From contig JAJXTU010000007.1 of assembly GCA_021783475.1 (NCBI GenBank), positions 1 to 38,695 on the forward strand: a DNA stretch of 38,695 nt, written 5' to 3'. Below are positions 20,041 through 27,671 of the stretch, piece by piece. The translations under genes and the position numbers were made by a program. A model generated the notes under the pieces. It had not been told where the DNA came from. It saw only the letters and a program-made list of their open reading frames with translations, and ran no database searches. Each line of letters begins with the position of its first letter. The stretch's first letter is position 1. Source of the stretch: a bacterium (GTDB lineage: Bacteria; Thermodesulfobiota; Thermodesulfobiia; Thermodesulfobiales; Thermodesulfobiaceae).

Positions 20041-21069
20041 ATGTTTGTTAATAGAATTGTTCAGGAGGAAAGAGAAAAGAAGTATCTTTCAAAATTGGCG
20101 GCTCTAAGTTCTAATACTATGGGTCGCCAATTTTCTGAGCCTGAGTGTGAGTTTAGAAATGCCTTTCAAAGGGATAGGGATAGAATCCTTCACTCAAAGG
20201 CGTTTAGACGATTGAAGCATAAGACGCAGGTGTTTATCTCTCCTGAGGGAGATCACTTTAGGACAAGGCTTACTCACGTGCTTGAGGTGTCTCAGATTTC
20301 AAGAACTTGTGCAAGGATACTTAGCTTGAATGAGGATTTGGTAGAGGCTATTAGCTTGGGTCACGATTTAGGACACACACCATTCGGCCATATTGGCGAA
20401 GACGTATTGAACAAATTGCTGCCGCCTTTTAGTCACGAAGAACAAAGCTTACGAGTTGTGGATATTCTGGAGAAAAGAGATGGCAAAGGCTTCGGATTAA
20501 ATCTTACTCGGGAGACAAGAGACGGTATCTTAAGACACAGCATAAATGACGAAATTAGGCCTATCACCCAGGAAGGTCTCTTGGTAAGATACTGTGATAA
20601 AATTTCTTATATATGCCACGACCTTGACGATGCGGTTAGAGCTGGCCTTTTGAAATATGATGACTTGCCCCTATTTGTAAAGGAAATTGGCAAGACCCAT
20701 AGTGAGAGGATAGACACGCTGATTAGATTGATAATTGATGGTTTTGATCCAAAAGAGGGTTTTCTTGAAAATGTAAAATTTATTGAGATAATCAAACATT
20801 TAAGAGATTTTATGATGCAAAAGATATACTCTGCTGAAGTTTTAAGAAGAGAAGAAGAGAAAGTGACGAGAATGTTTAATTTCATAATAGAATATTTAAA
20901 ATCAAATTTAAATCTGATTCCAAATTTGCCAGAGGTTTATGGGAAAAGTGTTTTTGATTCAGAAACGGTCAACACTGCAATAAAAGACTATATTTCTGGA
21001 ATGACCGATTCTTACATAGTGTTATATTTTGAGAGAAATTTCTTGCCTACAAGCTGGCCTCTTAAGTAA
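20041..21069 (+). CDS. dgt: Deoxyguanosinetriphosphate triphosphohydrolase-like protein
   Basis: NAFQRDRDRILHSKAFRRLKHKTQVF...THVLEVSQISRT...LGHDLGHTPFGHIGE HD motif. Confidence 0.95.
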   Translation: MFVNRIVQEEREKKYLSKLAALSSNTMGRQFSEPECEFRNAFQRDRDRILHSKAFRRLKHKTQVFISPEGDHFRTRLTHVLEVSQISRTCARILSLNEDLVEAISLGHDLGHTPFGHIGEDVLNKLLPPFSHEEQSLRVVDILEKRDGKGFGLNLTRETRDGILRHSINDEIRPITQEGLLVRYCDKISYICHDLDDAVRAGLLKYDDLPLFVKEIGKTHSERIDTLIRLIIDGFDPKEGFLENVKFIEIIKHLRDFMMQKIYSAEVLRREEEKVTRMFNFIIEYLKSNLNLIPNLPEVYGKSVFDSETVNTAIKDYISGMTDSYIVLYFERNFLPTSWPLK

Positions 21070-21153
21070 GATTTCAGGTTAAATGTGCTAAAATCATAAG
21101 TTAATATTAGTTTTTGACATTATCTTTATCAACTTCTATAAAGGGGGCTTTTA

Positions 21154-21498
21154 ATGCTTTATCAGATTGCTTTACATGTAAAGAGTTGTGATACATATAG
21201 GCTTGGAGTAGCGATCGATCAAGTGGAGAAGCTTTATCAAAAGGTAAGTAAAGGCTCTATTTCGGTGATTTTTCTTTTTACGTTTGAAGGTATTGACTTA
21301 TTTTATAAACATAAAATATCAGACGATTTGTTAAGGAGGATAGAGAAGCTATACTCTGATGGTGTGAAATTTAAGCTGGTCTTGCCGAATGATGGAGAGG
21401 TAAAATTTGAAGAATATCCATTTTTAGACGTGATTGAAGCTGGCTTGATAGAACTTGTGAAGCTCTATAGAGCGGGATATTTATATATAAGTATATAG
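21154..21498 (+). CDS. DsrE-like family protein
   Basis: C-terminus GVKFKLVLPNDGE...FLDVIEAGLIELVKLYRAGYLYISI resembles DsrE-like proteins (..aGv.ElvrlQ..GyaYi); short alpha/beta protein. Confidence 0.55.
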   Translation: MLYQIALHVKSCDTYRLGVAIDQVEKLYQKVSKGSISVIFLFTFEGIDLFYKHKISDDLLRRIEKLYSDGVKFKLVLPNDGEVKFEEYPFLDVIEAGLIELVKLYRAGYLYISI

Positions 21499-21520
21499 AT
21501 AATTTTTTTAGGAGATAAAT

Positions 21521-22396
21521 ATGCAAATTTTGATGCCTGAGGTAAATAAGGATAGTATAAGAAACAGATTGGTGAAATGGCTAAAGAATGAAAAAGATGA
21601 TGTAAAAGTTGGTGAAGAGATTGCTTTGATAGAAAATCAAAGGGTAACAAGCGTTATAAAGTCAGCTTTTTCTGGAAAGCTTATTAATATTGCGGCAGAA
21701 AATAACTTTATAGACGTGGGCCAACAAGTCGCTGAGGTTGTAGTTGATGACTTGTCCGCAGAGCCTTCTTTGCCAAATGTGGTAGCCACTGATGGAGAGA
21801 CAGAAGGGGACGATTTGCAAGTAAGTTTTGTCAAAGAAGACCAGCCCCTCGTAGCTACTAAAGATTCTTTGAACTTCAGGTGCAGAGTAGATATCTCTAA
21901 GTCTTTGTATTTTGTGTTCGATAATTCTATTGATTTTTCAAGTTATTTGTTTTTTTGTATATCAAAAGCTTATTCAAAATATCCATTTTTAGGTAAAAAA
22001 TATCCAGTTAATTTTTATAAGTTGAGCGAGAATGGTTTAGAAAATGTGAATTCTTATTCTGAAGATCTGTTAAAAAAAATCGAATTGGCTGGTTTGAGTT
22101 CTTTAGATGAACTTTTCAAGAGAAAGAGAAAAAATATTGGCTTTTCTATGGGTGAGAATTTTAACGTAATTTACTGTGAAGATATGTCTTTGGAGAACAT
22201 ACAATTTACTTTCTCTAAGAAAAATAGCACAATTCTTACTTGTGCTTATGATATTCCTGAAGATTTTGATGATGATTCTAAAGAAGAGTGCAGCTTATTT
22301 TTTAGCTCTAACTTTGAAGGAAATTTATCAGATATCTTGAATTTTTTAAGGAAATTAAAAGGATTTTTAAATAAGCCTGAGAATTTAATTCTCTAA
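21521..22396 (+). CDS. Biotinyl/lipoyl-like domain fused to degenerate 2-oxoacid dehydrogenase E2-like acyltransferase domain
   Basis: N-terminus MQILMPEVNKDSIRNRLVKWLKNEKDDVKVGEEIALIENQRVTSVIKSAFSGKLINI; C-terminus LFFSSNFEGNLSDILNFLRKLKGFLNKPENLIL aligns with the E2 C-terminal end. Confidence 0.6.
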   Translation: MQILMPEVNKDSIRNRLVKWLKNEKDDVKVGEEIALIENQRVTSVIKSAFSGKLINIAAENNFIDVGQQVAEVVVDDLSAEPSLPNVVATDGETEGDDLQVSFVKEDQPLVATKDSLNFRCRVDISKSLYFVFDNSIDFSSYLFFCISKAYSKYPFLGKKYPVNFYKLSENGLENVNSYSEDLLKKIELAGLSSLDELFKRKRKNIGFSMGENFNVIYCEDMSLENIQFTFSKKNSTILTCAYDIPEDFDDDSKEECSLFFSSNFEGNLSDILNFLRKLKGFLNKPENLIL

Positions 22397-22472
22397 ATTT
22401 ATATAAGAATGAACTTTTTATTAATACTATGAACTCGCAATTAATTTATATTTACTTATGGAGGAGATAAAG

Positions 22473-23261
22473 ATGATTAGGGTAGTGGTGTCGGGTATTG
22501 GTGGCAAGATGGGAAGGATGGTTTCTGAAACTGTCTTGAAGCAGTCAGATATGAAATTGGTAGGTGGAGTTGACCCATTTGTAGCAGGCAAGACGCTTAA
22601 AGACCTTTTTAAGATTGAAGATTCTACAGCTATTAGCCCAACCGTAGAGGAGCTTTTAATAAATGTTCAGTTTGACGTATTAATAGACTTTACAAGGGGC
22701 AATGTAGCTCCTCATACCATTGAAAAAACTCTTGAGGACAGAAGAAATGTAGTGGTGGGGACTACAGGGATAGACGGCAAGGATCTGGATCGCCTTGGAA
22801 AGCTGGCTGACGATTTAAAGGTAGGGTTTTTCCTTGCGCCTAACTTTTCTTTGGGAGCGGTTTTGATGATGGAGTTTGCAAAGAAGGCAGCTCAATATCT
22901 CGATCATGCTGAGATAATAGAGCTTCATCACAACCAAAAAGCTGATGCCCCTTCTGGCACGGCGCTAAGAACTGCCTATCTGATGTCGAATGGCTCAAAG
23001 GTATTCAATAAAGACACTGTTCAAGGTGAAGAGAAGATAAAGTCAGCTCTTGGCGGAGAGGTGAATGGCATTAGGATTCATTCTGTAAGACTGCCTGGCT
23101 TTGTGGCGCATCAAGAGGTTCTTTTTGGCGGTGTGGGTGAAATTTTGACAATTAGACATGATTCTTTGTCAAGAGAATCTTTTATGCCAGGGGTATTGCT
23201 TGCTACCAGAAAGGTGCAGGGATTGACTGGTTTTGTGGTAGGACTTGAAAATTTGCTGTAA
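22473..23261 (+). CDS. dapB: 4-hydroxy-tetrahydrodipicolinate reductase
   Basis: IRVVVSGIGGKMGRMVSETV; VVGTTGI; APNFSLGAVLMM; IIELHHNQKADAPSGTALRTA; SD GGAGGAGAT upstream of ATG 22473. Confidence 0.97.
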   Translation: MIRVVVSGIGGKMGRMVSETVLKQSDMKLVGGVDPFVAGKTLKDLFKIEDSTAISPTVEELLINVQFDVLIDFTRGNVAPHTIEKTLEDRRNVVVGTTGIDGKDLDRLGKLADDLKVGFFLAPNFSLGAVLMMEFAKKAAQYLDHAEIIELHHNQKADAPSGTALRTAYLMSNGSKVFNKDTVQGEEKIKSALGGEVNGIRIHSVRLPGFVAHQEVLFGGVGEILTIRHDSLSRESFMPGVLLATRKVQGLTGFVVGLENLL

Positions 23262-23299
23262 ATAATATTTTATTTGTAATGAATTTTGATAATAATTAT

Positions 23300-23331
23300 C
23301 CTCGCAGTTAAATTGGCTGCGAGGTTTTTTT
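23300..23331 (+). terminator. Rho-independent terminator after dapB
   Basis: CCTCGCAG-TTAAATTGG-CTGCGAGG followed by a T-run. Confidence 0.9.
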
Positions 23332-23432
23332 ATGTTATTAATTAGCTGATTATTTTTTCATTTAAAAAGAGAGAATCTGAAATTGATCATGATTGTGATA
23401 AAAATATTTGATAAATTTTACTATTTTTCTTT

Positions 23433-23449
23433 TTAACATAAAATTAACA
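23433..23449 (+). promoter_or_regulatory. Pho-box-like direct repeat upstream of pst operon
   Basis: TTAACA-TAAAA-TTAACA, 11-bp period, about 58 nt upstream of pstC start. Confidence 0.55.
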
Positions 23450-23506
23450 TTGTTATGATAATTTTAAGATATATTTTATCCCTATCTTAAGGAGTGAAAA
23501 CGTTTA

Positions 23507-24451
23507 ATGTTTAAAAAGGCTCAAAATATTCTTAGTTTTCGCTCTATTGACTTAGCTAACTTTTCATTATTTGATTTATTGTTAAAAGTTGTAGCTGTAT
23601 TTTTGATTTTATTACCAGTTTTGATTTTCATAATCTTGTTTATAAATTCCCTGCCTGCAATCTCGAAATTGGGCTTTAGCGTATTCACGACGAACAACTG
23701 GGATCCTGTGAGCGATAAGTTTGGTGTGATAGCTCCCTTGTTTGTGACAATTATAGTCGGCGTGGTCAGTACAGTTCTTGGTTTGATGATTTCAACTCCC
23801 ATTGCTCTTTTTCTTTCCTTTTATTCAAGAGGGAAAATTTCATCTTTTTTTTCTACAGTAATTGATGCGCTTGCATCTATACCTTCAGTAGTTTTAGGTT
23901 TGTGGGCTATTTTTTATGTTGCTCCACACATTGGTGCGATTGAAACAGTAATAAAGGCTTTGTTTGGTTTTATACCATTTTTGAACGGTAATCCCTCTCC
24001 ATTTGGTCTTTTGACGACAATTTTGATCTTGACCTTAATGCTCGTCCCTATTCAGACTGTTTTGATTAAGGAGCTGATAACCTTGGTTCCTAGAAATTTA
24101 CTTGAAGCGGGTTTTAGCCTGGGCACCACAAAATACGAGATAGTAACGAATTTAATATTGCCCTTTATAGGACAAGGAATAGTGGCTGTCGTCTTTCTCT
24201 CCCTTGCGAGAGGTATGGAAGAGACGATGGCTACTGCAATGCTCATTGGAAATAGGCCCCTTTTCCCTGATTCTATCTTCTCTCCAACCGCAACCCTGAC
24301 AAGTATAATTGCTAATGAGTTTTCGGAGGCATTTTCTAAGACTTATCTATCTGTTCTTTTTGAGTTGGGACTTATCCTTTTTGCGCTTGTTTTTGTGACT
24401 AATGTATGCGCTAAGCTTATACTAAGAATGTTATATAGGCGCTTTAGATGA
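23507..24451 (+). CDS. pstC: Phosphate ABC transporter permease PstC
   Basis: Six-TM permease; DALASIPSVVLGLWAIF; REMEE-like LARGMEETMATAMLIGNRP; operon with pstA/pstB/phoU. Confidence 0.92.
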   Translation: MFKKAQNILSFRSIDLANFSLFDLLLKVVAVFLILLPVLIFIILFINSLPAISKLGFSVFTTNNWDPVSDKFGVIAPLFVTIIVGVVSTVLGLMISTPIALFLSFYSRGKISSFFSTVIDALASIPSVVLGLWAIFYVAPHIGAIETVIKALFGFIPFLNGNPSPFGLLTTILILTLMLVPIQTVLIKELITLVPRNLLEAGFSLGTTKYEIVTNLILPFIGQGIVAVVFLSLARGMEETMATAMLIGNRPLFPDSIFSPTATLTSIIANEFSEAFSKTYLSVLFELGLILFALVFVTNVCAKLILRMLYRRFR

Positions 24452-25266
24452 GAGTATTAACCGATAGATTATTTCAGGCTTTTACTATGGTTGTGGCTCT
24501 GTCGGTATCCATTATTCTTGCTTTTATATTGTTTCAACTTATAAAAGATGGAATTGGATCTATAAATCTCAACTTTTTTGTCGAAACAGCTAGGCCTGTG
24601 GGCTCAAACTCGGGCGGATTCAAACAGGCTATCGTGGGATCGCTAATTATAGACTCTATTGCAATGATAATAATAATCTCTTTGTCTGTTCTTGGGGGTC
24701 TATTTTTGCACGTTTATCCCGAAACGCTGCTTTCAAAAATATTAAAAGAATCTATGTCACTTTTGCAAGGGACACCGACGATTGTTTGCGGAATATGTGT
24801 TTACTATATGGTTGTGAGATCAATGGGTCACTTTTCTGGTTTTGCAGGTTCTATAGCCCTTGCTTTGGTGGGAATACCGTATATGGTGCTTGCCAGTGAA
24901 CAGATTTTCAAGATGACTCCATCTCTACTGGTAGAGGCTGCATATTCCTTGGGTCTCTCTAAGACAAGGGTTATATTTTATGTGATACTAAGATTTGCAA
25001 AGTTTCCGCTCCTTGCAATCTCTCTTTTGACTCTTGCAAGGATAGCAGGAGAGACAGCGCCGCTTCTTTTTACTGCATTTGGAAATAGCTTTTTAGAACT
25101 AAATCCTGGAAGGCCAATGGCTGCTATGCCTTTACAGATATTCATATATGCTATTTCCCCTTATGACGAATGGCATCGGCTGGCTTGGGCAGGGGCATTG
25201 GTTCTAATAATATTTGTTACAGTTTTAAGTATAATTTTAGGTCGTTATAGAAGGCTTGGAGAATAG
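24448..25266 (+). CDS. pstA: Phosphate ABC transporter permease PstA
   Basis: LQGTPTIVCGICVYYMVV; ARIAGETAPLLFTAFGN; overlaps pstC. Confidence 0.92.
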   Translation: MRVLTDRLFQAFTMVVALSVSIILAFILFQLIKDGIGSINLNFFVETARPVGSNSGGFKQAIVGSLIIDSIAMIIIISLSVLGGLFLHVYPETLLSKILKESMSLLQGTPTIVCGICVYYMVVRSMGHFSGFAGSIALALVGIPYMVLASEQIFKMTPSLLVEAAYSLGLSKTRVIFYVILRFAKFPLLAISLLTLARIAGETAPLLFTAFGNSFLELNPGRPMAAMPLQIFIYAISPYDEWHRLAWAGALVLIIFVTVLSIILGRYRRLGE

Positions 25267-25277
25267 GTGGGCAAAAT

Positions 25278-26030
25278 ATGATAAAGATGAAGTTACAAGA
25301 TGTTCATGCCTTTTTTGGGAAAAATGAAGTTCTTAAAAGCATCAATCTGGATGTTTATGACAAAGCTGTTACTTCTATAATAGGTCCATCTGGATGCGGT
25401 AAGACTACTCTCTTGAGATGTTTAAACAGAATGCATGAGTTGGATAGAAATGCCTCAATCAAAGGGCGAATACTTTTAGATAATGCAGATATTTTTAAGA
25501 TGGATTTATATAAAGTGAGGAGAAAGGTCGGCATGGTTTTCCAAAGGCCTAATCCATTTCCTTTTATGTCTATACAGGATAATGTTCTTGCAGGATTTTT
25601 GATGAGCGGTAAAAGACTTTCAAAAAATCAAAAAGAGGAAATTTGTGAGAAAAATTTAAGAAGGGTTGCCCTGTGGGAGGAGTCAAAAGATAGATTAAGA
25701 GATCTACCTACCAATCTGTCTGGTGGACAGCAACAGAGGCTTTGTATTGCAAGGGCTCTGGCAAACGATCCTGAAATTATTTTGATGGATGAGCCCACGT
25801 CGGCACTCGATCCAATTTCTACCTCTAAAATCGAAGAGCTAATTATAGGACTGAAAAATGAAATAGTAATAGTCATAGTTACTCACAATATGCAGCAGGC
25901 AGCAAGAATTTCTGATTTTACTTCATTTATGTATCTTGGTAATTTGATAGAATATGGTGTAACGGAACAAATATTTAAAGTTCCAAAAGAAAAGCTTACA
26001 GAAGACTATATAACAGGAAGGTTTGGATAA
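25278..26030 (+). CDS. pstB: Phosphate ABC transporter ATP-binding protein PstB
   Basis: GPSGCGKTTLLRCLNRMHEL; VFQRPNPFPFMSIQDNV; LSGGQQQRLCIARAL; LMDEPTSALDP. Confidence 0.97.
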   Translation: MIKMKLQDVHAFFGKNEVLKSINLDVYDKAVTSIIGPSGCGKTTLLRCLNRMHELDRNASIKGRILLDNADIFKMDLYKVRRKVGMVFQRPNPFPFMSIQDNVLAGFLMSGKRLSKNQKEEICEKNLRRVALWEESKDRLRDLPTNLSGGQQQRLCIARALANDPEIILMDEPTSALDPISTSKIEELIIGLKNEIVIVIVTHNMQQAARISDFTSFMYLGNLIEYGVTEQIFKVPKEKLTEDYITGRFG

Positions 26031-26047
26031 GAAAGTGAGGTGTATCT

Positions 26048-26707
26048 TTGGAAAGACACTTTGATATAGAGATCAGGGAATTAACGAAAAAATTATTTGA
26101 GATGACTACTCTTGTAGAGAGGTCTATTGACTTGGTCATTCTCTCTATCTTGGAAAGAGATTCCAGAATTGCCCAAGAGGTCATTGAAAGCGAGAAAATG
26201 ACAGATGAGCTTGAGATTGATATCGAAGAGCAGTGTATGACCATGTTAGCGCTCTATCAACCAGTAGCAAAGGATCTTAGATATATAGTTATGATTATGA
26301 GGATAATAGTGGATCTCGAAAGAATGTCTGATGAGACAAAGAGCATTGCAGTTTCAACTATGAATCTTTTGAAAGATCCGCCAATTGAGATCTTTATGCA
26401 AAAGATTCCTGATATGGCGAAGAAAGTAAAGGTTATGGTTAGGAACGCCATTACTTCATTGGTGGAAAGAAGCGAGGATATAGCCCTTAGCGTGATAGAA
26501 TATGACGATGCGGTAGATGAGGACTATCACAATATTCTTAAATATTTGAACAAAGAGATTTCTGAAAGAAGATTTAACTGTGAAAGAATTATAGATTGGT
26601 TATTTATTACCAGACATTTTGAGAGATTGGGTGACCACGCCACGAACATTGCCGAAGACGTTTTATATATCGTAAGGGGCAAGAACGTTAAACACATGAA
26701 ACCTTAA
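26048..26707 (+). CDS. phoU: Phosphate signalling regulator PhoU
   Basis: HFDIEIRELTKKLFEMTTLVERSIDLVI; DLRYIVMIMRIIVDLERMSDETKSIA; RHFERLGDHATNIAEDVLYIV; TTG start. Confidence 0.95.
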   Translation: MERHFDIEIRELTKKLFEMTTLVERSIDLVILSILERDSRIAQEVIESEKMTDELEIDIEEQCMTMLALYQPVAKDLRYIVMIMRIIVDLERMSDETKSIAVSTMNLLKDPPIEIFMQKIPDMAKKVKVMVRNAITSLVERSEDIALSVIEYDDAVDEDYHNILKYLNKEISERRFNCERIIDWLFITRHFERLGDHATNIAEDVLYIVRGKNVKHMKP

Positions 26708-26787
26708 TCTTAATCGCATTAGCTGTGAGGGGAAAGTTGATTGTTAAAGTTAAATTATTTTAGTTTTGAATATGGGGAGTTGCAGCT

Positions 26788-27132
26788 ATGAAAATAAGAG
26801 TTACAAATGAAGCAAGAAAATTTATTCAGAGCAGAGCCAAAGGGACAGCTTATATTGTCATAAGTGCGCCTATAAAATATTGTGGTTCCTGAACTGATCC
26901 CGAGCCTAGCAGTTTGCAGGCAAGAATAGTAACACCCGATCAGATAAATAAATTTACTTATGATATGATTTTGTGGGACGAAGATTTAAGAGTATACGTA
27001 GAGTTTCTTACTGACAAATATTTTGGTCAAATTGATCATGTCTTAGATCTTTGTTATGATGATGTAACTGAGGCTCCATATCTGTGCGTTAACCCTGATC
27101 CAAGGCTACTCATGGATCTGGCTCGAATTTAA
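26788..27132 (+). CDS. Putative small selenoprotein (CGSU motif; possibly HesB-like/'CC/Se motif' type), 114 aa with Sec35
   Basis: ATG 26788 with SD GGGGAG; in-frame TGA at 26890-26892; MKIRVTNEARKFIQSRAKGTAYIVISAPIKYCGSU-TDPEPSSLQARIVTPDQINKFTYDMILWDEDLRVYVEFLTDKYFGQIDHVLDLCYDDVTEAPYLCVNPDPRLLMDLARI. Confidence 0.75.
26890..26943 (+). promoter_or_regulatory. Bacterial SECIS-like element immediately downstream of UGA
   Basis: Hairpin GCCU(A)GC-AGUUU-GCAGGC (26904-26921) with loop G 20 nt after UGA; outer 6-bp stem CTGATC (26894-26899)/GATCAG (26938-26943). Confidence 0.65.
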
Positions 27133-27152
27133 AAAATTAAGGGGGTAATAAG

Positions 27153-27581
27153 ATGAAAGTCTTAGTTGCTGTGGATGGTTCCAAACCTTCATTGAAGGCT
27201 GTAGAGTTTGCCTTAAACTTGGCAAAAGAGCATCACGCAATAGAAGTTATATTGATAACAGTGGCTTGTGGTTACGACTGGACCTATGTGAGCGATGATG
27301 TTTTCGTAGATCCTGAGAAGATCAATGAAGCCTGTGAGTTAGCTTTTTCTAAAAAATTGGATGAAGCTAAAAAAGTTTTTGATGATGCAGGAGTTAAGGT
27401 AAAGGCTATAATGATCTCAGGTGGTGACCCTGCAAAAGAAATTTTGAAATATGTAGAGGAAAATGATATAGAAAGAATCATAGTAGGTAACAAAGGTTTA
27501 AACCCTTTGTCTGGATTATTGGGGAGCGTAGCCTATTCTATTTTGAAAAATGCCACTGTTCCTGTGGTGTTGGTAAAGTAG
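27153..27581 (+). CDS. Universal stress protein UspA family
   Basis: MKVLVAVDGSKPSLKAVEFAL...IIVGNKGLNPLSGLLGSVAYSILKNATVPVVLVK. Confidence 0.95.
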   Translation: MKVLVAVDGSKPSLKAVEFALNLAKEHHAIEVILITVACGYDWTYVSDDVFVDPEKINEACELAFSKKLDEAKKVFDDAGVKVKAIMISGGDPAKEILKYVEENDIERIIVGNKGLNPLSGLLGSVAYSILKNATVPVVLVK

Positions 27582-27611
27582 ATTATATAAATTAAGTAAA
27601 AAATAATATTG

Positions 27612-27667
27612 TCTAAGTAAATATTGGCAGCAAGAATTTTGCTGCAATATTGTTAGATATTTTTTTA
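27612..27667 (+). terminator. Long hairpin plus T-run (probable terminator after usp)
   Basis: TCTAA..ATATTGgCAGCAA-GAATT-TTGCTGCAATAT..TTAGA followed by T-run. Confidence 0.7.
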
Positions 27668-27671
27668 AGGA

